A DNA stretch of 64,000 bases from JBFMDN01 sp040753915 (lineage in GTDB: Bacteria; Desulfobacterota; Desulfomonilia; Desulfomonilales; Desulfomonilaceae): assembly GCA_040753915.1 (NCBI GenBank), contig JBFMDN010000026.1, positions 7,677 through 71,676 on the forward strand. The letters are read 5' to 3'. Shown piece after piece: positions 50,630-60,180 of the stretch; position 1 is the stretch's first letter; the number at the start of each line of letters is the position of its first letter. The notes under the pieces were generated by a model. It was not told where the DNA came from. It worked only from the letters and a program-made list of their open reading frames with translations, and did no database searches. A program made the translations under genes and the position numbers.

Positions 50630-51778
50630 ATGTCTCGTGCACTCGATGGAATAACGGTTCTCGATCTGAGCATGAACTTGCCGGGCCCGTACATGACGTG
50701 GCTCCTGGCCCAACTGGGGGCGGAGGTGGTGAAGATCGAGAATCCCGAGGGAGGTGATTATGCCAGGGCTCTTGGGGGCGGTTCCTCAAGTCCGTTCTTT
50801 GAGGCTGTCAACCGAAACAAGAAGAGCGTGACCATAAATCTGAAGCACCCCGAGGGAAGACGGCTCTTGCTGGACTTGGTCGACCGCTACGACATTCTGG
50901 TGGAGGGGTTTCGACCCGGAACAATGGAACGCCTTGGACTGGGCTTCGAGACGATGAGCCAGAGGAATCCCCGGCTCATTCAGGTTTCGATAACCGGGTA
51001 CGGACAGGACGGACCATATCGGTTGCGTGCGGGACACGACTTGAATTATCTCTCATTGGCAGGAATAATAGGCATGACCGGCACGAAGGACGGTACGCCT
51101 GCGATTCCAGGGATTCAGATTGCGGATCTGGCCGGGGGTAGTCTCCTTGCCCTCACGGGGCTGCTTGCCGCCATAATCCAACGGGAAAAGACGGGAAAAG
51201 GGCAATTCATTGACACGTCCATGTTCCACGGCTCTCTATCCCTTGCCACGATGGTCTTTGCCGGTATAGAGGGGGGATTCGATTTGCCCGGACCTGGCAG
51301 CATGTTTCTGAATGGCCGTTTTCCGTGTTACGGTGTCTATCGGACAAAAGACGGCAGTTACATGTCGCTCGGTGCGCTTGAATTCAAGTTTTGGAAGAAC
51401 TTCTGCGATGCAACGGGGCGGGACGATTTGATCGGGAGCCAGTTCGGGGGTGCTGAGATCGTCTCGGAAGTGGCGCAGCTTTTCGCTTCCCGTACTAAAG
51501 ACGAGTGGGTGGCCATCATGCAGCCTGCGGATGCCTGCTGCGAGCCGGTCTTGGGCCTGGATGAAGCAGTGCAGTCGCCACTAGTAACGAGCCGCAATAT
51601 GGTAGTCACTACATCCGACGGTAAGCGTTTTCTTGGCTCACCTCTCCGCATGTCAGCGTCTCCTCATCTGGAGGATGTTTCTTCGCCGGACCTGGGCGAG
51701 CATACGCGAGAGGTTCTGGGCCGTCTGGGATTGACAGAGGAGCAGTTGGATTCTTTGAAGGCTGCAGGAGCCATCTAG
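50630..51778 (+). CDS. Family III CoA-transferase/alpha-methylacyl-CoA racemase-like protein
   Basis: 382 residues of the CaiB/BaiF (formyl-CoA transferase/racemase) knot fold. Conserved: VLDLSMNLPGPY at the N-terminus, ITGYGQDGP, RAGHDLNYLSLAG and IADLAGGS. The His in GHDLNY and the Asp in IADLAGG correspond, as I recall, to the catalytic pair of mycobacterial and mammalian alpha-methylacyl-CoA racemases (His126/Asp156), favouring an epimerase over a CoA-transferase. The ATG at 50630 has GGAGG 4 bases upstream. It stands alone between the exopolysaccharide locus and the PilZ-type genes; no fatty-acid genes are adjacent. Confidence 0.9.
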   Translation: MSRALDGITVLDLSMNLPGPYMTWLLAQLGAEVVKIENPEGGDYARALGGGSSSPFFEAVNRNKKSVTINLKHPEGRRLLLDLVDRYDILVEGFRPGTMERLGLGFETMSQRNPRLIQVSITGYGQDGPYRLRAGHDLNYLSLAGIIGMTGTKDGTPAIPGIQIADLAGGSLLALTGLLAAIIQREKTGKGQFIDTSMFHGSLSLATMVFAGIEGGFDLPGPGSMFLNGRFPCYGVYRTKDGSYMSLGALEFKFWKNFCDATGRDDLIGSQFGGAEIVSEVAQLFASRTKDEWVAIMQPADACCEPVLGLDEAVQSPLVTSRNMVVTTSDGKRFLGSPLRMSASPHLEDVSSPDLGEHTREVLGRLGLTEEQLDSLKAAGAI

Positions 51779-51956
51779 AGAAGATTAGCCTGTACTGCAG
51801 TCCTGCTGCTCGCAGAAGACCGCATTGAGGGCATTTTTTTTGCCAAGAAGTCGCTTTTCGGGTGGTTTCGAGAGCACCTCTGTGCCACGGAACTTGCCTT
51901 CTGAAGAACCGTTGGGCCACTGATGTACCCTAGTCCGAGCGCTGAAAGGAGTAACG

Positions 51957-52502
51957 ATGGACTACAAGCACATAGACGGTTTGGTATATTCGCGCTACGC
52001 GGCTTCTCCGCCGATTATCAATTCGACCTTGGCTTGGAAATACGGGATTCAGGTGGCGTGCCCGCTGGAGCCGGGGCAATACTCGCATTTCGAGGTAGGA
52101 AGCAACGTAAAGCTGAAGCTGGTCGTAGCCGATGGCACAAAAAAGATGACATGCCACGGCATGATAGACTGGGTGGAAAAGGACGAGGCTACTGGTACCT
52201 GTATGGTCGGGTTCGGTCATCTTTCCCTGACCGACGAAGAGTTTGCAGTGCTGGAGCAGAGCTTCGCCGACAAAGGGCGTGAGGCGCTCAAGTTCGGGGA
52301 GCGGCTTCGCGATAAAGCTCTCGATGCCGAGGCTGTCGTTGTCAATGATCAGGCCCGCGAGATCATGAGACTCAAGGCGGTCAACCTTCCTGTAAGCGTC
52401 ATCGAGGCCGTGGACGAGAACCGCGGGGAGGCCACCTTCTCCGGATTTGTCACTGAAGCCATCAGGGCTTACATAAGAGAGAAGAAAGCCCAGCAGAGAT
52501 AA
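51957..52502 (+). CDS. Conserved-looking protein, possibly distantly PilZ-related, unknown function
   Basis: 181 residues, no membrane segment. The N-terminal half (about 30-105) is a beta-rich barrel-like region (SHFEVGSNVKLKLVVADG, then CHGMIDWVEKDEATGTCMVG) resembling PilZ or DUF-type barrels but lacking the RxxxR signature. The C-terminal half (about 105-181) is helical and ends KKAQQR. GGAG sits 5 bases before the ATG. A true PilZ gene lies 108 bases away, convergent, which hints at a shared c-di-GMP theme but proves nothing. Confidence 0.6.
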   Translation: MDYKHIDGLVYSRYAASPPIINSTLAWKYGIQVACPLEPGQYSHFEVGSNVKLKLVVADGTKKMTCHGMIDWVEKDEATGTCMVGFGHLSLTDEEFAVLEQSFADKGREALKFGERLRDKALDAEAVVVNDQAREIMRLKAVNLPVSVIEAVDENRGEATFSGFVTEAIRAYIREKKAQQR

Positions 52503-52610
52503 AGGCGAGCTGGACTGCGAAAAACATCCGTGGAGCGAAGGCGGCCCTCTTGAGGGGCATCAAAACGAGCTCCAACGGGGATTCTGTTTCTCAGAAGAGC
52601 GCCGAAAGGC

Positions 52611-53207
52611 TCAGAAAGGGAACGAGCCGCTGTCCGTTACCACCAGCCCCGATTTTGGTCTCATGGTGTTGCGGTCGCCCATGCTGAGTCGCATGATTAT
52701 TTTGCGAATTCTGGGGCGCATCTCCTCTGCGACGTGAACAATCTCGAATCCGGCCTCAACAACTTCTGTTTCTGCATTTAGCCGAGTCCATCTGCATACT
52801 GCTGTGACGGCTACGGGCTCAATGTCTGGCATGTTCTGAACGGTGAGAAGGAGAGACCTCCGCTCGTCAAGGTCGGCGGCAAAGTATCTAGTCCGGAACC
52901 CTTCTTCCGACAGGTCCGTGACAATGCCTATTCCAAAGGGGTCATCCAAGTCTTTCACTATCAGAGGGGTCTTCAAGTAATAGCGAGAGGCCCTTCTCGT
53001 TAGTATCCTGTTAGCCGGATCGTCGTAGTGGGCTCCGCGCTCCTGCAATTCTTCCCGTCTCAGGGCTTGACGCTCAACCAGCTTTTCCAGTATTTCCTCG
53101 AGCTGATCCAGGGACAACTGATACTTCTCCATCAATTCAAAGTCCGATACCCTGTTCCGTATGTCAGCTATCAAGTGGCTGGCCTTGATTATTCGCCGGT
53201 TTGCCAT
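52611..53207 (-). CDS. PilZ-domain c-di-GMP-binding protein
   Basis: 198 residues. A helical N-terminal region (about 1-65) is followed by a PilZ domain with RRASRYYLKTP (RxxxR-type binding loop) and DLSEEGFR (D-x-S-x-x-G), the two halves of the c-di-GMP site, both intact. It probably links second-messenger level to polymer or motility control. AGGAGG precedes the ATG. Convergent with the preceding small gene and divergent from the hybrid kinase gene. Confidence 0.9.
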   Translation of the reverse strand: MANRRIIKASHLIADIRNRVSDFELMEKYQLSLDQLEEILEKLVERQALRREELQERGAHYDDPANRILTRRASRYYLKTPLIVKDLDDPFGIGIVTDLSEEGFRTRYFAADLDERRSLLLTVQNMPDIEPVAVTAVCRWTRLNAETEVVEAGFEIVHVAEEMRPRIRKIIMRLSMGDRNTMRPKSGLVVTDSGSFPF

Positions 53208-53515
53208 GGAGCTCCCCTCCTGGCGAGCACTTGTAGTATCCTACCAACCCGAGGTTTCGGTCGGCAAGTCGTTGCAGAGTCCGTCGAACCGCACGTCCAT
53301 GCAGCACCCTCCTATCACATGGCCTGGACTATTGGAAGCCTCAACTTTACTCCTCGCTGGTTGCAGAAATCTTCTGCTTTTAAGCGGTCCTTTTTGCGAC
53401 AATCGGCACCAAATGCGATTGTTGTTGATGAGGACGCTGAATTGAGTTACTTTCCCCAAGAATCAGGGGGGTGGCGTTATCGTCTGAATAGTACCGGTCC
53501 TGAGGGGTTACGAAC
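53208..53515. other. Divergent intergenic region, PilZ gene/hybrid kinase gene
   Basis: 308 bases. Frames are open here, but none has a ribosome binding site or a recognisable product. I see no repeat or convincing promoter. Confidence 0.5.
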
Positions 53516-55726
53516 GTGAAAGACGAGAACAAGACCCGAGAAGAGCTCATCCGGGAGCTGGAAGACCTCCGAAGACAGCTTCGCGGCACCGGCGCAGAAT
53601 CCAACGCGAATCAAGACCGCGAGGAGAAAACGGATCAACGGCGTGAAAATGGCCTTGACCGCTGTCTCGACGGGGACGCGCTTCTCTGTCGATTGACGGA
53701 AGACGAGGAGCCCACAGATACAATTGATTTTACAGGCCTTTTTACTGCAGACATCACCGTATCGGGCAGTTTCGACATCCGGGGGGACATTTGGAAGACC
53801 ACATTTGGCAGAGTCATCCAGGCGGTGCCTATTCCAGTCTTACTGGTAGACCAGTCCATTAGGGTTGGTGTTGCAAATGACGCATGGGGTCGAGTGTGCC
53901 CCGAATTCAAAATGATTGTGGGTGAGCCTTTTCGGACCTTGTTTCCCCACGACAAGGTGGCAGCCGAAATGGAGGAATTGGCCTTAACAATCCTTTCCGA
54001 CAGGAAACCCAGGGTCAAACAAGCGGTTCTGAAGATTGCGAACAATGTGATGTGGGGGCGAATGACTCTGCGTTCCATCCGCATTATGAGTGAGCGCTTC
54101 CTCCTGGTGCTTATTGAGGACCTCACTGCCGAGAGGCGACAACTGCTCCTTAATCAGCGGCAACAGGAAGCTCTCAAGCGCGAGATGGCAGAGCATCGGA
54201 TTTCCCAGAAGGCCCTCCAGGAGAGCGAGCTGAGGTTCAGGAAAATATACGAGAACGCTCCAATGATGATGCAGACGCTCGACACCCAAGGCATCATCCG
54301 CAACGCAAACACCAAGTTCATGAAGGCTATGGGCTATTCTCGGGACGAGATTGTCGGTCAGAGTGTCGCATGCATTCTTACGGAGGATTCGAGAATTAAG
54401 CTCTGGCCTATTCTTCGGGGGGAGGGGGGAGCAAAGGAGAGCAAAGAGCTCCATCTCCAATACGTAAGAAAGGACGGTCAAGTTCTCGAGGTACTCCTGG
54501 ACAGTGTTGTGACAGAAGATCCCACCTGGGGAACTGTCAATCTTGCGACCATACGAGATATCACCCAGCAAATGGCGCTGGAGCAACGGTTGCGGGAAGC
54601 GCAGAAGATGGAGGCTATCGGCACGCTCGCAGGAGGGATTGCCCACGACTTCAACAACCTGCTCCAGATAATTTTGGGGTTTTCCGATCTGCTTCTCCAG
54701 GGAAAAGATCCATCTGCCAGGGATTACGCTGCTCTTCATTCGGTTCGCGAGGCAGCAGGACGAGGGTCTGCTTTGGTCAATCAGATACTGACTTTCAGTA
54801 GGAGAGTACCCTCCAGCCCGCGTCCGGTAGACCTCAATCGGGCCGCTGAAAACGCACGAGAGCTTCTCTCCAGGACAATCCCGAAGGTGGTAATCATCGA
54901 GCTCGACCTCAAAGAATCTCTCGCACCGGTTTTTGCCGATCCGGGACAGATCGAGCAGGTCCTCATAAACCTGATGCTCAACGCCAAAGACGCGATGCCC
55001 GAGGGCGGACGAATTCTGGTGGCAACAAAAGACGTCACTCTTGATGAGTCCTATTGTCATGCGTACCCGGAGGTCCAGCCCGGAGACTACGTGGTTCTGA
55101 CGGTCTCGGACACAGGACAGGGCATGGACAAGGATGTGTTAGACCGCATCTTCGAGCCGTTTTTCACGACCAAGATGCCCGGAGAAGGCACAGGTCTGGG
55201 ACTAGCCATAGTATTCGGCATCATCAAGGCCCACGGTGGGCACATCTCATGCCACAGCGTTCCGGGAGAAGGAACGACTTTCCACCTTTACTTTCCTGCG
55301 ATGGACCTGCAGGTGGACGCGGACATGGCCGCGTCAGGGGAGTTCCCGGTGTTGGGCACTGAGACGGTTCTCCTAGTCGACGATGAAGAGCTCATCCGAA
55401 ATTTCGCGACAGAGGTGCTCTCTAACGCAGGTTACACGGTTCGGACGGCGCGCGATGGAGCTGAGGCTGTGGAAATCTTCAAAGAGTCTGCAAAGGATAT
55501 CGATCTGGTGGTGCTTGACCTGCTGATGCCCAAGATGGGGGGCAGCCAATGCCTGGACGAGCTCCTCCAGATCGATCCGGAAGCAAAGGTCCTCATTTCG
55601 AGTGGATATCTCATAGATCAGCACACCACCATGGCATTGAAAAGGAAGGCAAAAGGAATAGTAAAGAAACCTCTCAAAGTCTCAGAGCTTCTCCGAGCAG
55701 TCAGATCCATCCTCGATGAGACCTAG
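53516..55726 (+). CDS. Hybrid sensor histidine kinase (PAS-HisKA-HATPase-receiver)
   Basis: 736 residues, no transmembrane segment, so cytosolic. An N-terminal coiled coil (KTREELIRELEDLRRQL) is followed by a PAS-like region (about 100-195), a second PAS (about 235-350), the phospho-acceptor helix LAGGIAHDFNNLL (His377), an ATPase domain with EGTGLGLAIV, and a C-terminal receiver (about 618-736) with VDDEE, phospho-acceptor Asp near 667 (VVLDLLMPKMGG) and VKKP. GTG start with GAGGGG upstream. No DNA-binding output is adjacent, so the phosphorelay partner is unknown. Convergent with the CBS gene (34-base gap). Confidence 0.93.
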   Translation: MKDENKTREELIRELEDLRRQLRGTGAESNANQDREEKTDQRRENGLDRCLDGDALLCRLTEDEEPTDTIDFTGLFTADITVSGSFDIRGDIWKTTFGRVIQAVPIPVLLVDQSIRVGVANDAWGRVCPEFKMIVGEPFRTLFPHDKVAAEMEELALTILSDRKPRVKQAVLKIANNVMWGRMTLRSIRIMSERFLLVLIEDLTAERRQLLLNQRQQEALKREMAEHRISQKALQESELRFRKIYENAPMMMQTLDTQGIIRNANTKFMKAMGYSRDEIVGQSVACILTEDSRIKLWPILRGEGGAKESKELHLQYVRKDGQVLEVLLDSVVTEDPTWGTVNLATIRDITQQMALEQRLREAQKMEAIGTLAGGIAHDFNNLLQIILGFSDLLLQGKDPSARDYAALHSVREAAGRGSALVNQILTFSRRVPSSPRPVDLNRAAENARELLSRTIPKVVIIELDLKESLAPVFADPGQIEQVLINLMLNAKDAMPEGGRILVATKDVTLDESYCHAYPEVQPGDYVVLTVSDTGQGMDKDVLDRIFEPFFTTKMPGEGTGLGLAIVFGIIKAHGGHISCHSVPGEGTTFHLYFPAMDLQVDADMAASGEFPVLGTETVLLVDDEELIRNFATEVLSNAGYTVRTARDGAEAVEIFKESAKDIDLVVLDLLMPKMGGSQCLDELLQIDPEAKVLISSGYLIDQHTTMALKRKAKGIVKKPLKVSELLRAVRSILDET

Positions 55727-55760
55727 TGTGATGGCTGTCTGAGTTACCGGCGGACGCTGC

Positions 55761-56261
55761 TCATAAATGGAATCGCTTCATCAGGATATCTTTTTCCTCA
55801 ATAATTTCCTCGTCGAACAGCAGAGACGCCACGGTGGTAAACACATCGGAAAGCTTGATGATACCGAGGAGCTTCTCGTTGTCCAAAACGGGCATCAGCG
55901 AGACCCTGTGATCCATCATAAGGTCGAGGGCAGTCAGAATTGAATCCGCTGGGCCGACCGTTCCAGCAAAGGGAACGGTGAGCTCGCTGACCACTGTCGT
56001 CGCCTTGTCGAGGTCGCACGGTGCCTCGGTATCACCGCAGAGTGGCCTGACGTTTTTGAGGAGGTCAATAAGATGAACGAACCCGACGAGTCTGTGGCTT
56101 CTGTCGAGCACCAATGGTGTCGAGTGACCTTGCATGAGCTTCTTCTCCTCGGTGACAATTCTCAAGAACTTGATGGCGTCACGAACTGTTGCTTCAGCGA
56201 AGACCACGGGCCACTCGGAAGCGGGGATCATAAGTTTGGTCGCTGGGAGGGAATGGGGCAT
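55761..56261 (-). CDS. CBS-domain pair protein
   Basis: 166 residues composed of two CBS motifs (about 20-80 and 95-155; HRVSLMPVLDNEKLLGII and RLVGFVHLIDLL are the strand-helix cores). Such stand-alone Bateman modules bind adenine nucleotides and regulate partner enzymes or transporters. It is the last gene of a minus-strand array with two SLC13-type carriers, and a second CBS protein sits in the same array, so regulation of the carriers by energy charge is a reasonable hypothesis. GAGGTG precedes the ATG. The N-terminal Met is followed directly by the first helix. Confidence 0.88.
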   Translation of the reverse strand: MPHSLPATKLMIPASEWPVVFAEATVRDAIKFLRIVTEEKKLMQGHSTPLVLDRSHRLVGFVHLIDLLKNVRPLCGDTEAPCDLDKATTVVSELTVPFAGTVGPADSILTALDLMMDHRVSLMPVLDNEKLLGIIKLSDVFTTVASLLFDEEIIEEKDILMKRFHL

Positions 56262-56384
56262 GTGTCACCTCATAAAGATTACTTTGCGTTGGTATTACGT
56301 CGCCTTGTCACTGTGGCACGTTGGCGCTAAAGTTGCCGCGGCAGCAGAAAATGAGAAGCCCGCTACCGACACATCGGAGATGTC

Positions 56385-56816
56385 TCAGTCTCCCCGTCGC
56401 AAGGCGATCTCTTGGGCACGAGCAGCAGCGATCCGTTCCTCGTGAGCCCTCTTTTTGGATGTCGCTTCGTTGATTTTTGCCAGCAGTATTTCGATGTCGC
56501 AGGGCTTCATCAGATAGTCGTACGCACCGAGTCTCATCCCTTCTATGGCAGAATCCACTGTTGCATGGCCGGTAAGCATGAGTACCTCGACCAGCGGCCA
56601 CTGAGACTTGATGTGCTTCAATGTTTCGATGCCGTCCATTCCGGGCATCTTCACGTCCAGAATGACTACGTCGAGGTGGGGATCCCGCTCGAGGCAGTGG
56701 AGAGCCTCCTTTCCACTGAGGGCGATGCTCACCAGGTAATCTCTCGATGTTAAGCGTTGGGCCAGAGTTTCCACGAAACCGGCCTCATCATCAACTAAGA
56801 GAAGTCGTGCGTTCAT
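56385..56816 (-). CDS. CheY-like response regulator
   Basis: 143 residues. Receiver residues are complete: acidic pair DDE (9-11), phospho-acceptor Asp54 (DVVILDVKMPGMDG), switch Thr82, Lys104. A basic-acidic C-terminal helix (about 115-143) follows and has no DNA-binding fold. GGAGG precedes the ATG. It lies between a carrier gene and a CBS gene in the transporter/regulator array, and contrasts with the receiver-like protein at 60841 that has lost its acceptor. It may be phosphorylated by a kinase outside this array, possibly the nearby hybrid kinase. Confidence 0.93.
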   Translation of the reverse strand: MNARLLLVDDEAGFVETLAQRLTSRDYLVSIALSGKEALHCLERDPHLDVVILDVKMPGMDGIETLKHIKSQWPLVEVLMLTGHATVDSAIEGMRLGAYDYLMKPCDIEILLAKINEATSKKRAHEERIAAARAQEIALRRGD

Positions 56817-56866
56817 AAGGTGTTTTCCTCCGAGCGTCGAAATGCATTCACGGAATCAGGCTTCAA

Positions 56867-58606
56867 CTAGTACGCGACAAGCAGATAGATCGATGACAGG
56901 GCGAGGCTGACGATCGTGATCGGCGCGGCTTCCTTGACAAAATGGCCGAAGGTGATCTTGTGACCGGCCTTTTCCGCGAGACCGGTGGTCACCACGTTGG
57001 CCGAGGCTCCAATGATGGTACCATTTCCTCCGAAGCACGCGCCGAGAGCCAAGGCCCACCACAATACACCAGTTTCAGCGCCAGGTATGGTCTTATTGAG
57101 AAATGCCACGATCGGCAGCATAGTGGCCGTGTAAGGAATGTTATCCACGATAGCGGACGCGATCCCGGACACCCACAAGACTATCAGGACTGCAAGGACC
57201 AGATTCCCCTGGCACACGCTCGAAATCCAGTCTGCAATAGCTTGAAGAATTCCGGTCTGTTCCGCGCCGCCCACCACGATGAAGAGCATAATGAAGAAGA
57301 CGAGACTCGGCCACTCGATTTCCTTTTCCAAGATGTGGACAATGTCCATTCTTGTAACGAGGATCATGAGGGACGCCCCAAAAAGGGCTGCAACACTGAC
57401 CTCCATGTGAAACAAGCCGTGAAGCATGAAGAGAAGAATGACCCCCAGCAAGATAGCTCCACCCAACGAGAGGACCGATGCGTCTGTGATGCGATACTTC
57501 TCCTTCAGGAAAGAAATCATGGTCGGCACGTCTTCTACTGCTGCGCGATCGTACGTGCGGCCGTACAGAAGCTTGTTGTACGCCAGTTGCGCGACCATAA
57601 CCACCAACACGATAGGGGTGAGATTGAGTATGAAATGGTTGAACGTAAGCCCCGCGTACGATCCGATCATGATGTTCGGCGGGTCTCCAATAAGGGTGGC
57701 TGTACCCCCGATATTGGATGCCACAATTTCCGGCAATAGGAACACGAATGGAGAGACTTTCAGAACCAGAGCTATCTCAAGGGTGACGGGCGTCAACAAG
57801 AGCATCGTGGTCACGTTGTCCAGGAACGCGGAGGTCGTTGCCGTCACAATGCACAAGGCACAGGAAAGGAGGAAGATCTTGCCCCTTGCCACCTGGAACG
57901 ACTTGTACGCCAGCCACTGAAACACTCCCGAGACCTTCAGAACCCCGACAATGATCATCATTGCCATGAGAAGGAAGACCACGTTCCAGTCGACCGTGTG
58001 GAGAGCCTGCTCGTAGGAGATTATCTTATACGCGTCGTCGAAAGTCCCCAGAGTGTGGGTTATCAACAGGAGGCAGGCAGCCCCGAGAAATGCAGCCAAT
58101 GTCCTGTGCAGGATCTCGAAGGCTATGAGCACATAGACGGCCGCGAAGACGACAAGAGCGATCCAAAACGCTGTGCCCTGGAATCGCTGCATCTCAATCG
58201 TTGCATTGGCCAGAAACTGGGCTGTGCCCTTTTCGTCCTTCCCCTGGTCGACAACGTGGAGCGCAACGGGCGGAGAAGGCTTGAAGCTCGGCCTCGTGAT
58301 CTTCACAGCCCATTTGCCCTCGGAGATCGTCTCCTTGGAAGCGGGAATCTCCAGCCTGAAAAGCCCGTTGTTTGCAGTAGCAGAGGCCGAACCATGCCCC
58401 TGATTCGAATGATGTGCGGTCAAGAAGGGCTTGCCGTTGCAATACGGGATAACACTGGCGTCCCCAAGGGGTACCCCCGCGGAATCCAGCACCTTGCCGC
58501 TCACAACGAGCAACGCTTCCCCCGCACGACCCTCAGCCCCGCTATGCCCTATGCCGAGCAAGAAGAGCAACACAGCCAAAAGAAGAACCAGCATATCTCG
58601 CTTCAT
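56867..58606 (-). CDS. ArsB/NhaD-type ion transporter with an N-terminal extracytoplasmic domain
   Basis: 579 residues. A signal sequence (about 1-24) precedes a beta-sandwich-like domain of about 115 residues (VSGKVLDSAGVPLGDASV, then NGLFRLEIP) resembling carboxypeptidase regulatory-like folds, then about 11 transmembrane segments of the IT superfamily. NIGGTATLIGDPPN and IVDNIPYTAT are hallmark re-entrant loops of ArsB/NhaD/P-protein transporters. The substrate could be Na+/H+, arsenite or an organic anion. The ATG at 58606 has AAAGAGG upstream. A fused periplasmic domain is unusual and could sense or bind the substrate. It is the second carrier of the array. Confidence 0.9.
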   Translation of the reverse strand: MKRDMLVLLLAVLLFLLGIGHSGAEGRAGEALLVVSGKVLDSAGVPLGDASVIPYCNGKPFLTAHHSNQGHGSASATANNGLFRLEIPASKETISEGKWAVKITRPSFKPSPPVALHVVDQGKDEKGTAQFLANATIEMQRFQGTAFWIALVVFAAVYVLIAFEILHRTLAAFLGAACLLLITHTLGTFDDAYKIISYEQALHTVDWNVVFLLMAMMIIVGVLKVSGVFQWLAYKSFQVARGKIFLLSCALCIVTATTSAFLDNVTTMLLLTPVTLEIALVLKVSPFVFLLPEIVASNIGGTATLIGDPPNIMIGSYAGLTFNHFILNLTPIVLVVMVAQLAYNKLLYGRTYDRAAVEDVPTMISFLKEKYRITDASVLSLGGAILLGVILLFMLHGLFHMEVSVAALFGASLMILVTRMDIVHILEKEIEWPSLVFFIMLFIVVGGAEQTGILQAIADWISSVCQGNLVLAVLIVLWVSGIASAIVDNIPYTATMLPIVAFLNKTIPGAETGVLWWALALGACFGGNGTIIGASANVVTTGLAEKAGHKITFGHFVKEAAPITIVSLALSSIYLLVAY

Positions 58607-58665
58607 TGGTAAACCTCTTTGCAGGAAAGCTCGAATCGAATCGTGTTCGCTGTGCATGGAAGTTC

Positions 58666-60141
58666 TCATTTTGGCACGAGAATGGGCATTCCCATGAGCG
58701 GCCATATGATCGCAACTGCGATCCCCACCACCAGCATGAGCAGAATACTCGTCGGTATCCCGTACAGGAAGAACTCCCCGCTGGTGAACTGCCTGGAATC
58801 ATACGCAATGGCATTGGGGGCTGCTCCAACCAACAACAGAAACGGCATGCCCGCGGTAACAAGAGAAGCGTACATGACCACTTCCGGCGAGACACCGAGG
58901 TACTTGGCTATGACTAAGGCCACAGGGAGCGAGATCGCGATGGCAGCCACGTTCATGATGAAGTTTGTCATGATCATCACAAAGAACGCTATGCTCATCA
59001 CGAAAACGAACCAATTGGCCTTCTGAAACATGGCGAGCCAATTGACTGCCATCCACTGGGCTGCCCCCGTCTCCCATAAACAGAACCCGATACTCATAGC
59101 TCCGGAAAACAGGAGGATGATGTTCCAGGGAATAAGCTCCAGATCGTTGAGATCGAGAATCTTGAAAACGAAGAACAGGACCGTGGATATCAGAAAGAGC
59201 GCCGACTTGTTGAGCCCCTGCAACGCAGGAATCATGACTTGCAACGACATGGTGAGAATGGCAGCGCCGACAATACAGAGGCTGATTATCTCATCTTTCC
59301 TCATGGGGCCGAGCTCTGAGCTGAGCCGTTTCACTCTTTCGCGCAACCCCGGTATTACCGCCTTTTCCGGTTTCAGGAAGATGACGAAGAATGCCCAGAG
59401 AGCAAACACCATGATCCATCCCACTGGGGCCATGTAATAGGTAAGCTCAAAGAAACTTACATCCTTGCCTGCCATTTCCTTGAAAAAGCCCAGAGCCACG
59501 ATTCCACGCGCCGCGCCCAACAGGGTAATGATGCTCCCAGCCCCGCAGACGTAGGCCATGCCGAGAAACAGGCCCTTTCCGAACTTTGTGGTTTTGTCTT
59601 CTTCACCGTACAGGCTGTACACTGCCAAAAGCAGCGGATACATGGTAGCCGCGACGCCGGTGTGAGCCATGATATGGGTCAACAGGGCTATGAGAACGAA
59701 CACCCCCAGATAGATGGTCGTGGTTTTTTCTCCGATGAGGGCCAGCATCTTGTACGCAAGCCTTTTGGTGAGCCCCGTCTTGGTAAAGACGAGACCGATG
59801 ACGAGAGATGCGAAGATGAACAGAACCGACGGATCCATGAAGTCCTTGAACGCCGCGTTGGCTGGGCGTATGAGGAAAAGGGCCTGCGTTATTCCGATAA
59901 TGAGACTCGTAATCCCGATCGGCACAACCTCGAACACCCACCAAATTCCCGCAAGGGCAAAGACCGCCAGAGCGCCCTTTCCTTCTCGGGAAAGGACAAA
60001 GTGCTTGCCCATGGGATCGACGGCATCGGGCCAGGCCGGTGAATAATAGATGACAAAAAAGAGCCCCACGCCGGTGAGCATGGCGACGAGGCGCGTCCAA
60101 TCAATCCTTTTCAGAGACAATGCTGCAGCTTCAGTGCTCAT
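58666..60141 (-). CDS. SLC13/DASS-family anion:Na+ symporter
   Basis: 491 residues, about 11-12 transmembrane segments. AHTGVAATMYPLL and TNFIMNVAAIAISLPVAL correspond to the two (S/T)N(T/x) loops of the divalent anion symporter family, and GAAPNAIAYDSRQF matches the conserved PPNAI motif. Substrates in the family are C4-dicarboxylates, citrate or sulfate; DASS members are among the proposed sulfate importers of sulfate reducers, so sulfate or thiosulfate is an attractive but unproven guess here. It lies between two CBS/carrier genes, 40 bases after the CBS gene at 60181-60735. GGAGG precedes the ATG with 10-base spacing. Confidence 0.92.
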   Translation of the reverse strand: MSTEAAALSLKRIDWTRLVAMLTGVGLFFVIYYSPAWPDAVDPMGKHFVLSREGKGALAVFALAGIWWVFEVVPIGITSLIIGITQALFLIRPANAAFKDFMDPSVLFIFASLVIGLVFTKTGLTKRLAYKMLALIGEKTTTIYLGVFVLIALLTHIMAHTGVAATMYPLLLAVYSLYGEEDKTTKFGKGLFLGMAYVCGAGSIITLLGAARGIVALGFFKEMAGKDVSFFELTYYMAPVGWIMVFALWAFFVIFLKPEKAVIPGLRERVKRLSSELGPMRKDEIISLCIVGAAILTMSLQVMIPALQGLNKSALFLISTVLFFVFKILDLNDLELIPWNIILLFSGAMSIGFCLWETGAAQWMAVNWLAMFQKANWFVFVMSIAFFVMIMTNFIMNVAAIAISLPVALVIAKYLGVSPEVVMYASLVTAGMPFLLLVGAAPNAIAYDSRQFTSGEFFLYGIPTSILLMLVVGIAVAIIWPLMGMPILVPK

Positions 60142-60180
60142 AGCACGGATTCCTCCATAACGTTCCGAATACACGGCGAA

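Noticed and set aside
51779..51956. A terminator after the racemase gene, suggested by eight consecutive T at about 51833.
   Set aside because: No stable stem lies directly before the T-run; only a weak 4-5 bp pairing flanks it.
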